Part shown: one piece after another, positions 17,225 to 26,238 of the stretch | Numbering within the stretch: position 1 is the first letter of the stretch | Layout: each line of letters opens with the position of its first letter | Source: Poriferisocius sp965200775 | GTDB lineage: Bacteria > Actinomycetota > Acidimicrobiia > Acidimicrobiales > Bin134 | NCBI GenBank assembly: GCA_965200775.1 | Contig: OZ241383.1 | Span: forward strand, 806,001 to 870,000 | Reading direction: 5' to 3' | Length of the DNA stretch: 64,000 nt | Position numbers and translations under genes: made by a program | The notes under the pieces: generated by a model | Told to the model about the DNA's origin: nothing | Database searches by the model: none | What the model saw: the letters and a program-made list of their open reading frames with translations, nothing else

Positions 17225-18331
17225 ATGAAGACAAGGGCAGCGGTGTTTCGGGAGGCTCACGCCCCGCTCGACATCGTGGAGCTGGACATCTGCAACCTGG
17301 CCCCCCAGGACGTGCTGGTGCGGATCACCCACAGCGGGATCTGTCACAGCGACCTGCACGTTTACCACGGCAACCGGGACTGGGAGACGCCCATGATCCT
17401 GGGACACGAGGGGGCCGGCTTGGTGGAGCACGTCGGCGACGGCGTCACCGGGATCAGTCCCGGCGACCGGGTGGTGTTGTCTCTGGTGGCGAGCTGCGGC
17501 CGGTGCCGGTTGTGCGCATCAGGGTTCGCCAACCGGTGCAGGGAGTACATGGGGTTCCCCATAGGCACCTACTACGACGGTGGGCACCGCTTCGAGCGGA
17601 GCGGGGAGGTGCATCACTCGTTTTGCACCGTGGGATCGTTCGCCGAGCACGCCGTGGTCCACTTCTCCAAGGCGGTGAGGGTCCCCGACGATGTGGGGCT
17701 GGACGTGGCCTGCCTGGTGGGCTGCGGCGTACCCACCGGGGTGGGCTCGGCGGTCAACACCGCCCAAGTGCGCCGAGGTAGCACATGCGTGGTGTACGGG
17801 TGTGGCGGCGTGGGGCTGAACGTCATCCAGGGGTGCCGTCTCATGGGCGCGGCCGAGATCGTTGCGGTGGACCTGCTGGCCACCAAGCTGTCCCTGGCCG
17901 AGAAGTTCGGGGCCACCCACACCGTGAACGCATCCGACGACGACCCGGTGGCCGCGGTAATGGAGCTGACCGGGGGGCGGGGGGCCGACTACGCCTTCGA
18001 GGTGATCGGCACCGGGGACACCTACATGAACGCCTGGCATTCCATAGGCATGGGCGGTCTGGCCGTCATGGTGGGTGGGCCGCCGGCCGGCACCCCGTTC
18101 CACATTGATGCCACCGAGATCTACTTCGGCAAGGGTCTCACCGGGAGCATGTACGGCAACTCCTCGCCGGCCCGGGACTTCCCCTGGATTTTCGACCTGT
18201 ACCGTTCCGGCGAACTCCTGCTCGACGAGCTGGTCACCCAGTTTCGCCCTCTCGACGAGGTCACAGCAGCAATGGACGAGCTGGACACCGGCGGCATCGT
18301 GCGCACCGTGCTGGAGATCGGGGAGGAGTAG
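17225..18331 (+). CDS. Zinc-dependent alcohol dehydrogenase (class III-like)
   Basis: A 368-aa medium-chain dehydrogenase/reductase. Catalytic zinc ligands are in SGICHSDLH and GHEGAG; the four-cysteine structural zinc site is CGRCRLCASGFANRC. The NAD-binding motif is VYGCGGVGLNVIQG. The overall pattern resembles the mycothiol/NDMA-dependent alcohol or formaldehyde dehydrogenase group of actinobacteria. The start is decided by a strong AAAGGAGG at 17210-17217, 7 nt before the ATG, so unlike many neighbours this gene uses a Shine-Dalgarno. Confidence 0.88.
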   Translation: MKTRAAVFREAHAPLDIVELDICNLAPQDVLVRITHSGICHSDLHVYHGNRDWETPMILGHEGAGLVEHVGDGVTGISPGDRVVLSLVASCGRCRLCASGFANRCREYMGFPIGTYYDGGHRFERSGEVHHSFCTVGSFAEHAVVHFSKAVRVPDDVGLDVACLVGCGVPTGVGSAVNTAQVRRGSTCVVYGCGGVGLNVIQGCRLMGAAEIVAVDLLATKLSLAEKFGATHTVNASDDDPVAAVMELTGGRGADYAFEVIGTGDTYMNAWHSIGMGGLAVMVGGPPAGTPFHIDATEIYFGKGLTGSMYGNSSPARDFPWIFDLYRSGELLLDELVTQFRPLDEVTAAMDELDTGGIVRTVLEIGEE

Positions 18332-18438
18332 CCCGGCTCGCTCGGCCGTCCAAAGGAAGCGGCCGGTAGCGAAATCGGCGGTAGCTCATCCCTGGGCTGA
18401 TTGTTCTCGGGTGCCGCGCTGTACTCTCGGTGACCGCG

Positions 18439-19047
18439 ATGAGACGCAAATCCGAGATCCGGCTGATCGCCACCACAGAGGTGCCCACCAACTGGGGTCG
18501 GTTCACGTGCCACGCCTTCCGGTCCAACACCGACGGCGAGGAGCACGTGGCCTTCACCCTCGGTGATCCGGCGACGGCGGACGAGGTGTTGGTTCGGGTC
18601 CACAGCGAGTGCCTCACCGGCGACGTGTTCGGTTCCTGGCGCTGCGACTGCGGCGCTCAGCTCCACGCCGCCATGGACGCCATCGCAGACCGGGGAGCGG
18701 GTGTGCTGGTGTACCTGCGCGGTCACGAGGGTCGGGGCATCGGCATCGGCCACAAGGTGCAGGCCTACGCCCTTCAGGACAAGGGCCGCGACACCGTTGA
18801 CGCCAACCTGGAGCTGGGCTTGCCGGTGGACGCCAGGACCTACGGCATTGGGGCCGCCATACTGGCCGAGCTGGGGGTGAAGCGGGTGGCGCTGATGACC
18901 AACAACCCGACCAAGCAGGATGGCCTGGCCTCGTTCGGGGCGGAGATCGTCCGCCGGGTGCCTCTGGAAGTAAACCCTCGCGCCGAGAACATCAACTACC
19001 TTCGCACCAAGCAGCAGCGCCTCGGCCACCTCCTGAACCTGACGTAG
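18439..19047 (+). CDS. ribA: GTP cyclohydrolase II
   Basis: A protein of about 202 aa that opens GTP for riboflavin synthesis (and supplies the deazaflavin precursor pool). Zinc cysteines lie in HSECLTGDVFGSWRCDCG; the GTP-binding region RGHEGRGIGIGHKVQAYALQ and MTNNPTKQDGLASFG follow. It is a stand-alone GCHII without the DHBP synthase half found in RibBA proteins. A TACTCT hexamer lies at 18422-18427; GTG 18430 is an alternative in-frame start. No other rib gene is in the window. Confidence 0.93.
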   Translation: MRRKSEIRLIATTEVPTNWGRFTCHAFRSNTDGEEHVAFTLGDPATADEVLVRVHSECLTGDVFGSWRCDCGAQLHAAMDAIADRGAGVLVYLRGHEGRGIGIGHKVQAYALQDKGRDTVDANLELGLPVDARTYGIGAAILAELGVKRVALMTNNPTKQDGLASFGAEIVRRVPLEVNPRAENINYLRTKQQRLGHLLNLT

Positions 19048-19092
19048 TTCTCCTGTCCCACGGGCCCTGTTGAGTGGGGGAGTAGCTGCCGT

Positions 19093-20115
19093 TCAGCGGC
19101 AGAAAACCGGGGCCACGACCTCGGCAAAAGTGCGCATCCACTCCTCCTTGTCGGGCATGAACTGGGCCAGCACCATCCGGTTCACCCCCCGCTCGGCCAG
19201 CTCGGTGAGCCGTTCAATGCAATAGTCGGGCGGGCCGGCGATGGTTCCCCTACTGGCCAGAAACTCGGTGAGCCCGTACTTGTCGGCCAGCCCGGCGTTC
19301 ACGTTGCCCCCGCGCTCGAAAGCATGGTGGCGGCTGTCGTACTCGGCCATCATGGCTGTCAGCCGGGGCTTGATGTCCTCGGGGAGGCCCTTGCCCTCCA
19401 TGTGGAACCGGTAAACGTGGTTGGCGGTGCCCGCTATCAGGTACTTGATCCGAGCCAGACCGGCCTCCTCCGACTCAGCGAAGAGCAGGTTGGCGAACCA
19501 CCACACCTCGATCTCGTCGGGGTCGCGGCCCACCGAGCGGGCCCCGTCGGCGATGTTGCCGAGGACGATCTCGCACACCTCGGCGGGCAGGGAGTTGGAC
19601 AGGATCACACCGTCGGCGATCTGACCGGCCAGGTACTGGGTGCGTGGCCCCTCAGCGGCGATCCACACCGGGACCGGCGCCGGTCCCCATCGGGTGTGAA
19701 GGGTGCGGCCCTCCCATTCGGCTTCCCCGTGTGTGCTGAGCGACCTCACAGCCACGGTGTAGTCCCGCAGGCGGTCGAGCGACGCGGGGCGCTCCCCGAT
19801 GTTCAACAGGGCGCTGTCACCCGAGGCGATTCCGTAGCGGAACCGACCTCCGCTCGCCTGCTGAAGGGCCATGGCTGTGGATGCCGCCACCGCCGGATGC
19901 CGGGTCACCGGGTTGGTGACCGTCGTGGACAGAAGGGCGTGTTCGGTGTGGTGGGCAGCCACGGTGAGGGTGACGAACGGATCGGCCCACAACGACTGGG
20001 AGTCACCGGCGGTGATCATCGAGAACCCGCAGCTCTCGGCCAGCCGGGCCCACGCTCCGTAGGTCGACAGATCCTCAGGGACCTTCCCGGTTCCGAATGC
20101 GATGGTATTGCTCAT
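19093..20115 (-). CDS. LLM class F420-dependent oxidoreductase
   Basis: A 340-aa luciferase-like TIM-barrel oxidoreductase close to the Mer/FGD branch that uses coenzyme F420 (family inference). Seen are the N-terminal strand TIAFGTGK, GFSMITAGDSQSLWADPF, SGGRFRYGIASGDSALLNIG and VPVWIAAEGPRTQYLAGQIADG. The substrate is unknown. On its strand TAGCCT lies 6 nt before the ATG with no ribosome binding site, another leaderless-type start. The stop codon sits in a small CTGCCG/CGGCAG hairpin (19087-19103). Confidence 0.85.
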   Translation of the reverse strand: MSNTIAFGTGKVPEDLSTYGAWARLAESCGFSMITAGDSQSLWADPFVTLTVAAHHTEHALLSTTVTNPVTRHPAVAASTAMALQQASGGRFRYGIASGDSALLNIGERPASLDRLRDYTVAVRSLSTHGEAEWEGRTLHTRWGPAPVPVWIAAEGPRTQYLAGQIADGVILSNSLPAEVCEIVLGNIADGARSVGRDPDEIEVWWFANLLFAESEEAGLARIKYLIAGTANHVYRFHMEGKGLPEDIKPRLTAMMAEYDSRHHAFERGGNVNAGLADKYGLTEFLASRGTIAGPPDYCIERLTELAERGVNRMVLAQFMPDKEEWMRTFAEVVAPVFCR

Positions 20116-20237
20116 GGACCGAGGCTAGACCGAGGCGATTTGTGGAGTCCTTCCCTCACAGCCCGGAGTCAGGGTTGCCAGGCCCCGGATCGAAGCAAAG
20201 TCGAAGCCAGAGCCATAGCCGAGCCAAACTGGTGAGC

Positions 20238-20789
20238 ATGCAACCAGACCCGAACCAGCAGGCTGCGGCCCCTGAGGCATCCGGCACAGAATCTGCCAAC
20301 TACGAGGACGTGACGCTGTGGGGGCTCGACCCCGATGCTGAGGAAGCCATGCTTGCCGCCCAAACCGAATGCACCTTCATCTGGGCCAACTCACAGGGGT
20401 GGCCTGTAGGGGTAATCATGAGCTTTATCTGGAGGCGAGGCCGGTTCTGGCTCACGGCCACGTCCCAGCGGGCCCGGATCCATGCCGCGCGCCGCGACCC
20501 CCGGGTGTGCGTGGTGGTGACCAGCACCGGTGCCCAGGGGGTGCCCCGCCGCCAGACGGTCACCTACAAGGGCATCTGCCGGCTTCACGACGACGACGAG
20601 ACCAAGGCCTGGTTCTATCCCGAGCTGGCTGCTGCCCTGCACACCGGCGAGGAGATGCAGCGCCACTTTGCCCGCTTCCTGGATTCGCCCCGGCGGGTGA
20701 TCCTCGAGGTGGAGCCCACCCAGCGCATCTCCTTCGATGGCACCAAGCAGGAGGCCTCGACCGCGGAGTGGATCGCAGATAGCGGCTGA
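20238..20789 (+). CDS. Pyridoxamine 5'-phosphate oxidase-fold protein (FMN/F420-binding type)
   Basis: A 183-aa split-barrel flavoprotein-like protein. The core reads CTFIWANSQGWPVGVIMSFI, then RGRFWLTATSQRARIHAARR and DPRVCVVVTSTG, the usual strand order of PPOX-fold proteins in actinobacteria that bind FMN or F420. The C-terminal half ends in VILEVEPTQRISFDGTK. It probably reduces or binds a small molecule; the substrate is unknown. Starts are ATG 20238 or GTG 20232. It is divergent from the LLM gene. Confidence 0.75.
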   Translation: MQPDPNQQAAAPEASGTESANYEDVTLWGLDPDAEEAMLAAQTECTFIWANSQGWPVGVIMSFIWRRGRFWLTATSQRARIHAARRDPRVCVVVTSTGAQGVPRRQTVTYKGICRLHDDDETKAWFYPELAAALHTGEEMQRHFARFLDSPRRVILEVEPTQRISFDGTKQEASTAEWIADSG

Positions 20790-20844
20790 TCAGGCTATGA
20801 CAGCCGACCTCCGGGCTGGGGCCTGTTCGGGACGGCGGTTCGGT

Positions 20845-21684
20845 TCAGACCCCGGCCGGGGGCCTTAGCCGGTCGGCGATCGCCCTGGTCAAGCGGTCGA
20901 GGATGCCGGCCAGCAACACGATGGCGATGCCGGCCTCGAAGCCGGTGCCCACCGCGTCGGTGCGCCGCAGGCCCCTCACCGCTTCCAGCCCTAACCCGCC
21001 GCCTCCCACCAGGCCGGCGATCACCATCATGGCCAGGATGAGCATGATGGCCTGGTTCACCGCCACCATCAGCTCGGGAGCGGCCAGCGGCATCTCCACC
21101 CGGCGCAGACGCTGACCTCTGGTGGCCCCGAAACTGTTGGCCGCCTCGTGGACTTCGGCTGGGACCCGGTGCAATCCCAGGTCGGTGTAGTGGACGGCGG
21201 CGGGCAGGGCGTAGATCACCGAGGCGATGATTCCGGGAATGCGGCCCACATGGAACAGGGTGATCACCGGCACCAGCAGTACGAAGCTGGGAATGGTTTG
21301 GAAGAAGTCCAACACCGGCCTTATGGCGGTCCGGAAGATGTCGTTCTGCGAGGAGAGGATGCCTATGGGTATCCCGATGGTGAGGGTGGCGGCCACCCCT
21401 ACCAGGGTTTGGGCCAGGGTGTCCATGGACAGCTCCCACATGCCCAGCAGCCCTATGCCGAACAGCGCTGCCCCGATGCCCACGGCCAGCCGAGGGCCGC
21501 GGGCCCACAGGTCCAACACCACCCCGCCTCCGATCATGGCCGGCCAAGGGATGTCGGACGAAAGCAGATCGCGCAGCGGGGTCACGAACTCGGTGGTTAT
21601 GAAGTCGCTGAACGGGCCGGTGCCGATTCCCGAGCCGCCGATGTCGTAGAGGTTGTCGCGGGCCCAGTCTGTGGCGTCGTTCAC
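20845..21684 (-). CDS. Glycine betaine-type ABC permease, C-terminal half of a split fused permease
   Basis: 279 aa with six or so membrane helices and the inner-membrane permease loop EAANSFGATRGQRLRRVEMP that contacts the ATPase. It matches the OpuAB/ProW family. The frame continues upstream without a break to the first permease half except for a single TAG at 21700-21702; no Shine-Dalgarno precedes the GTG at 21684. The pair therefore looks like one two-domain permease (about 627 aa) cut by an amber codon. If translated at all, it would need readthrough or reinitiation. Confidence 0.8.
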   Translation of the reverse strand: MNDATDWARDNLYDIGGSGIGTGPFSDFITTEFVTPLRDLLSSDIPWPAMIGGGVVLDLWARGPRLAVGIGAALFGIGLLGMWELSMDTLAQTLVGVAATLTIGIPIGILSSQNDIFRTAIRPVLDFFQTIPSFVLLVPVITLFHVGRIPGIIASVIYALPAAVHYTDLGLHRVPAEVHEAANSFGATRGQRLRRVEMPLAAPELMVAVNQAIMLILAMMVIAGLVGGGGLGLEAVRGLRRTDAVGTGFEAGIAIVLLAGILDRLTRAIADRLRPPAGV

Positions 21685-21699
21685 ATAGGGGGCGTACTG

Positions 21700-21702
21700 C
21701 TA
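21700..21702 (-). other. In-frame amber codon between the two permease domains
   Basis: Minus-strand codons around it read NEYPEAFN-TAG-QYAPYVNDATDW, with both sides in the same frame. TAG differs by one base from TAC (Tyr), and CAG follows. Confidence 0.8.
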
Positions 21703-22728
21703 GTTGAACGCCTCGGGGTACTCGTTGTGGCCGATGAGACCTCCGACCACGGCGATTGCCGCGCTCCCCACTGCCAGCCATCGGATGGCGCGCCCGTCGG
21801 CACCGGGGTCGGCGGTGGCAATCCCGGTGGAGAACCGGTCAAGCACTATGGCCATGACCACGATGGCGATTCCCGATTCGGTGGCCTTGCCCACGTTGAT
21901 GCTCTGCATGGCCCGCAGCACCACCTGGCCCAGGCCGCCGGCCCCGATGAACGCGGCGATCACCACCATGCTCATGGCCAGCATGGTGGTCTGGTTCATG
22001 CCCGCGAAGATGGCCGGCCTGGCCTGGGGGAGGCGCACCAGCCGGAGCGTCTGGCGCTCGGTGGCCCCGAACATCTCCGACGCCTCCACGGTGGCGGAAG
22101 GCACGTTGCGAAGTCCCACCTCGGTGAGCCGCACCACCGGTGGCAGGGCGAAGATCACCGTGGAGATCATGGCCGGCACCCGCCCGAAACCGAATAGCAG
22201 CACGAACGGGATGAGGTACACGAACCCCGGCATGGTCTGCATGGCGTCCAGGGTGGGACGCAACAGGCGGGCCACGGTGGGGTTTCGCCATGCTGCGATA
22301 CCCAGCGGGATGCCGATGACCATGGAGATGAGCACCGACACCCCCATCAGGGCCAGGGTTGCGAACGACTCTTCCCACAGATCGACGATCCCGGTCAGCG
22401 CCACACCGGCCAACCCCAGAGCCCCGGCGACACGGCCCCGGGTCCACCACAGCCCGAGGCCGGTGAACAGCAGGTAGGCGTACCACGGGAACCACTTGAG
22501 GATGGACTCCAACCGGCGGATGCCCCAGTCGATAGCGTAGGTTATCGGGTTCAAAAAGACGGTGTAGAGCCAGTGGGAGGTCTGGTTGTTGACCAGCCAG
22601 CGCCGGGCCCGGTCGATGGGATCGGCCAGCTTGATGTCAAGGGACTTGGGGAAGACGCCGACATCGGTGAACAGGGCGAACGCCAGGATCCAGACGACGA
22701 AGGCACCCACCGCCAATACGAGTCTCAC
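21700..22728 (-). CDS. Glycine betaine-type ABC permease, N-terminal half of a split fused permease
   Basis: 342 aa with an N-terminal helix, a long periplasmic stretch, then the OpuAB-type permease domain: GVSVLISMVIGIPLGIAAW, MQTMPGFVYLIPFVLLFG, and the coupling loop EASEMFGATERQTLRLVRLP. After the domain another helix (WLAVGSAAIAVVGGLIG) leads directly into the amber stop. Start GTG 22728; 62 bp separate it from the ATPase gene. It would be the membrane part of a proline/glycine betaine importer. Confidence 0.85.
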   Translation of the reverse strand: MRLVLAVGAFVVWILAFALFTDVGVFPKSLDIKLADPIDRARRWLVNNQTSHWLYTVFLNPITYAIDWGIRRLESILKWFPWYAYLLFTGLGLWWTRGRVAGALGLAGVALTGIVDLWEESFATLALMGVSVLISMVIGIPLGIAAWRNPTVARLLRPTLDAMQTMPGFVYLIPFVLLFGFGRVPAMISTVIFALPPVVRLTEVGLRNVPSATVEASEMFGATERQTLRLVRLPQARPAIFAGMNQTTMLAMSMVVIAAFIGAGGLGQVVLRAMQSINVGKATESGIAIVVMAIVLDRFSTGIATADPGADGRAIRWLAVGSAAIAVVGGLIGHNEYPEAFN

Positions 22729-22790
22729 AAGGCCCCGGCCCGATGATTTGCCAAGCCCTCAGACCACCCGGCGGGCCTCCTCCACCACGG

Positions 22791-23827
22791 TCATGGGCGG
22801 CTCTCGGACATCACGCCGGCCACGTCGCTCGCGTGCAGCAGGCCCACCGGGGTGGCCTGTTCGTCACAAACCACAACCGGGTGGGACGAACCGATGAGAT
22901 GGGGGAGGGCCTGTTCCAACGGCGTGGTCTCAGCGACCTGCGACCATTGGGGGTCGATAGCGGCACCGTCGAGATCCCGCATCAGCGAGTAGGCCTGTAG
23001 AACCTTGGCCACTGGGGCATCCTGGGTGAATGCCCGAACGTACTCGTTGGCCGGGTTGGTGAGGATCTCCACCGGCGTGCCCACCTGCACGAACGCTCCG
23101 TCGTTCATGATTGCGATCCGGTCGGCCAGCTTCAGCGCTTCGGTGAAATCGTGGGTGATGAACACCAACGTCCGCTGGAGCTTGTACTGGAGGTCGATGA
23201 GCTCGTCCTGCATGTCCCGTCGTATGAGCGGGTCGAGGGCCGAGAATGGCTCGTTGAAGAACAGCACCTCAGGATCCACGGCCAGGGCCCGGGCCAGGCC
23301 CACCCGCTGCTGCATCCCGCCGCTCAGCTGCTGGGGGTAGTGGTCGCCCCATCCGTCCAACCCGACGGTGTCGAGCAGTTCCCGGGCCCGGTCCTGGCGC
23401 TTTTGGCGCTCAACCCCCTGCACCTCGAGCCCGTAGGCCACGTTGTCCACCACGTTGCGGTGGGGGAACAGGCCGAAATGCTGGAACACCATGGCCATCT
23501 TCTGGCGCCGCAGATTACGCAACACGGTGCCATCGGCGGTGGTCAGCTCGGTGCCGCACACCTCCACCCTTCCCTCGGTGGGCTTTACCAGGTGGGATAC
23601 GTACCGGATGAGGGTGGACTTGCCCGAGCCGGACAGGCCCATCACCACGAACGTCTCGCCCGGTGCCACGTGGAAGCTCACATCCCGAACCGCAACCACG
23701 CTGCCGGTGGCCGACTGGATCTCCTCCCGGGTGGCTCCCGCTATCGCCATCTCTGGGCTTCCTTGGCCTTCTTGCCGAAGACCTTCCACACTCCTTCGAC
23801 CTTGACTGTCTCGGTGGCCGTGTCCAT
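22791..23827 (-). CDS. Glycine betaine/proline ABC transporter ATPase, with a 5' frameshift
   Basis: An OpuAA/ProV-type ATPase: Walker A GLSGSGKSTL, Q-loop FQHFGLFPHR, signature LSGGMQQRVGLARAL, Walker B VLFFNEPFSALDP and a C-terminal CBS-like segment. The natural start appears to be the ATG at 23827, which has GAGGAAG just ahead and encodes MDTATETVKVEGVWKVFGKK, the usual N-terminus. That frame stops at a TAG near 23741, whereas the main domain is in another frame from about 23755 on. A 1-bp deletion near 23755 explains both. An internal ATG at 23750 could give a protein lacking about 25 residues. Confidence 0.8.
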
Positions 23828-23892
23828 GGTGACTTCCTCGTTGATCCCGACCGCCAATACTACCGCCCGGCAAATCGGGCATTGGAATGGGC

Positions 23893-23898
23893 TACCCT
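23893..23898 (+). promoter_or_regulatory. Candidate -10 element of the TetR gene
   Basis: TACCCT lies 9 nt before the ATG at 23908 without a clear Shine-Dalgarno. The spacing is slightly longer than in the other leaderless candidates. Confidence 0.3.
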
Positions 23899-23907
23899 GA
23901 CTCGGCG

Positions 23908-24525
23908 ATGGCAGAAGCGACCGGGCGGCCCGGCAGTCAACCCCAACAGGAACGGGCCGTGCTCACCCGGGACCGGATCCTCCAGGCCGCCACCGAGGTG
24001 ATCAAACAGGAGGGGGTTTCGTCGCTCACCCTCGACAAAGTGGCGGCCCGAGCCGGTGTGAGCAAGGGCGGGTTCCTCTATCACTTCGGATCTAAGGATG
24101 CCTTGATTGTCGGCCTGCTCAATCAGGCGATGATGGTGCTCGACCACGAACTCAACGTGCTGGCCGACGGCCTCGATGACCGCCGTGGAGCCTTCGCCCT
24201 GGCCTATCTCGAATACGTGCGGGAGCCGACCAAGGCCGCCACCGACACCGCGGTGTCGATTTTGGCCGCGGCAGCGGTGGACGACGATTTGCTGGACAGC
24301 ACCCGGTCCACCTTCCACCAGTGGCAGGAGCGGTTGCGCCATGACGACGGGCTCGACGATGTGGAGGCACTGCTGGCCCGGATTGTGGGCGACGGGCTGT
24401 GGCTGATCGACCTGTTCGGGCTGGCCCCGCCCACCGCAGATGAGCGCCGAAGGGTGCTTGACCTTGTGTCCAGGATGATCACCGATCATGAGGCGGCCGG
24501 CGAGTTGATCCGCTCGGCGGAGTAA
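23908..24525 (+). CDS. TetR family transcriptional regulator
   Basis: A 205-aa repressor with an N-terminal helix-turn-helix (RDRILQAATEVIKQEGVSSL ... RAGVSKGGFLYHFGSKDAL) and a helical ligand domain of the TetR_C_33 kind. It is divergent from the betaine ATPase gene and convergent with the choline dehydrogenase-like gene, so a BetI-like role in controlling choline/betaine genes is plausible but inferred only from position. Its last 40 bp overlap the 3' end of the opposite GMC gene. It looks intact. Confidence 0.85.
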   Translation: MAEATGRPGSQPQQERAVLTRDRILQAATEVIKQEGVSSLTLDKVAARAGVSKGGFLYHFGSKDALIVGLLNQAMMVLDHELNVLADGLDDRRGAFALAYLEYVREPTKAATDTAVSILAAAAVDDDLLDSTRSTFHQWQERLRHDDGLDDVEALLARIVGDGLWLIDLFGLAPPTADERRRVLDLVSRMITDHEAAGELIRSAE

Positions 24526-26138
24526 ACCGGGGCGTCCTGGGGGGCGAGAGGCTCGTTGCCCAAGATGAGGTCTGCGGCCTTCTCGGCGATCATCATCACC
24601 GGGGCGTAGATGTTGCCGTTGGTGACGGTGGGCATCACCGAGGCATCCACCACGCTCAGCCCCTCGGTGCCGTGGACCCGCATGGATGCGGGATCGACCA
24701 CCGCCAGGTCGTCGGTGCCCATTCGGGCCGTCCCCGCCGGGTGCAGCGCGGTTTCAGCGTCGCGGGCCACCCAGTCCATGATCTCCTGGTCGGTGGACAC
24801 TTCGGGGCCGGGCGACAGCTCGCCGTCGTTGAACGGGGCGAACGCCGGCTGGTTCATGATGTTGCGGGTGACCCTGATGGTCTCCACCCATTCCCGGCGG
24901 TCCTGTTCGGTGGAGAGGTAGTTGAACAAGATGGCAGGCTTCTCCCTCGGATCGCGGGACTTGATCCGGAGCCGGCCCCGGGCATCCGAGTACATCGGCC
25001 CGACGTGAACCTGGTAGCCGTGTCCGCCGCTCGGCGACGAGCCGTCGTAGCGGATGGCCAGCGGGAGGAAGTGGAACATCAGGTTGGGGTAGGACTCGTC
25101 GGGGTTCGACCGCACGAAGCCGCCCCCCTCGAAGTGGTTGGTGCCCCCCGGACCACGTCGGGCCAGCCACTGAAGGCCGATCCAGGGGCGGCGTCGCCAC
25201 TTGAGGTTGGGCTGCATGGACACCGGTTGGCTGGACGCGTACTGGATGTACACCTCGAGGTGGTCCTGCAGGTTCTCACCCACCCCGGCCCGGTCGGCCA
25301 CCACCGGGATGTCCCGCGCCTCCAGTAGGTCGGCCGGACCCACCCCGGAGAGCTGTAGGAGCTGGGCCGAGCCGAATGCCCCGGCGCAGAGGATGACGTG
25401 AGCGCCCCGGGCGGTGCGAGTCCGGCCCCGGCGCTGATACTCCACCCCCACGGCCTTGTTGCCCTCGAAGAGAACCCGACTGATGAGGGTTCCAGTCTCC
25501 ACCGTGAGGTTTCTGCGCTTCTTCACCGGGTGCAGGTAGGCCCGAGACGCCGAGATCCGCCGCCCCCGGTGGATGTTGCGGTCGAAGGCGGCGAACCCCT
25601 CCTGGCGGAACCCATTGACATCTTGTGTCAGGTCGTATCCGGCCTCCTGCACCGCCTGGAAGAAAGCGGTGAACAACGGGCTGTCGGCTGGCCCCCGCTC
25701 CAGCACCAAGGGTCCTTCCCCGCCTCGCCACTGGTCGGCTCCGGCCAGGCACGTCTCCATACGCTTGAAGTAGGGCAGGCAATGGCGAAAGTCCCACCCC
25801 TCCATGCCCTGTTCGGTGGCCCACTTGTTGTAGTCAGCCGGGTTACCCCGCTGGAAGATCATGCCGTTGATGGAGCTTGATCCCCCCAGCACCTTACCCC
25901 GGGCGTGGTACACTCTCCGACCGCCCATGTGGGGCTCGGGCTCGGTTTCGTATTTCCAGTCGTAGAAGCGGCTGCCGATGGGAAAGGCCAGGGCGGCGGG
26001 CATGTGGATGAACACGTCCCACTTGTAGTCCCGTCGCCCGGCTTCCAACACCAGCACTTTGTTGCCGGGGTCCGCGCTCAGCCGGTTGGCCAACGCACAG
26101 CCCGCCGATCCGCCTCCGACTATGACGAAGTCGTGCAA
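24486..26138 (-). CDS. GMC oxidoreductase, choline dehydrogenase-like
   Basis: A 550-aa FAD enzyme close to BetA, which oxidises choline to betaine aldehyde. It has the FAD motif DFVIVGGGSAGCALANRLS, GGSSSINGMIFQRGNPADY, and the C-terminal HPAGTARMGTDD and GNIYAPVMMIAEKAADLI. The start is set at TTG 26138 because AAGGAG (26145-26150) lies 6 nt upstream and the FAD motif follows directly; a longer frame from 26198 has no support. A betaine aldehyde dehydrogenase is not in the window, so choline as substrate is likely but unproven. Confidence 0.85.
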   Translation of the reverse strand: MHDFVIVGGGSAGCALANRLSADPGNKVLVLEAGRRDYKWDVFIHMPAALAFPIGSRFYDWKYETEPEPHMGGRRVYHARGKVLGGSSSINGMIFQRGNPADYNKWATEQGMEGWDFRHCLPYFKRMETCLAGADQWRGGEGPLVLERGPADSPLFTAFFQAVQEAGYDLTQDVNGFRQEGFAAFDRNIHRGRRISASRAYLHPVKKRRNLTVETGTLISRVLFEGNKAVGVEYQRRGRTRTARGAHVILCAGAFGSAQLLQLSGVGPADLLEARDIPVVADRAGVGENLQDHLEVYIQYASSQPVSMQPNLKWRRRPWIGLQWLARRGPGGTNHFEGGGFVRSNPDESYPNLMFHFLPLAIRYDGSSPSGGHGYQVHVGPMYSDARGRLRIKSRDPREKPAILFNYLSTEQDRREWVETIRVTRNIMNQPAFAPFNDGELSPGPEVSTDQEIMDWVARDAETALHPAGTARMGTDDLAVVDPASMRVHGTEGLSVVDASVMPTVTNGNIYAPVMMIAEKAADLILGNEPLAPQDAPVYSAERINSPAAS

Positions 26139-26184
26139 CGCCTGCTCCTTAACATAAGGCCATGGATTCGAGTCGGGAAGATTG

Positions 26185-26227
26185 AGAGCCTGCGCCAATG
26201 CCCGGATGGACTACCGGCGCAGGCTCT
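26185..26227 (-). terminator. Hairpin after the substrate-binding protein gene
   Basis: Inverted repeat AGAGCCTGCGCC / GGCGCAGGCTCT with 12-bp perfect arms and a 19-nt loop, lying between the original stop of the binding-protein gene and the GMC gene. There is no T-tract, so it could be a terminator or an mRNA-stabilising stem. Confidence 0.5.
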
Positions 26228-26238
26228 TCAGTACGGAT

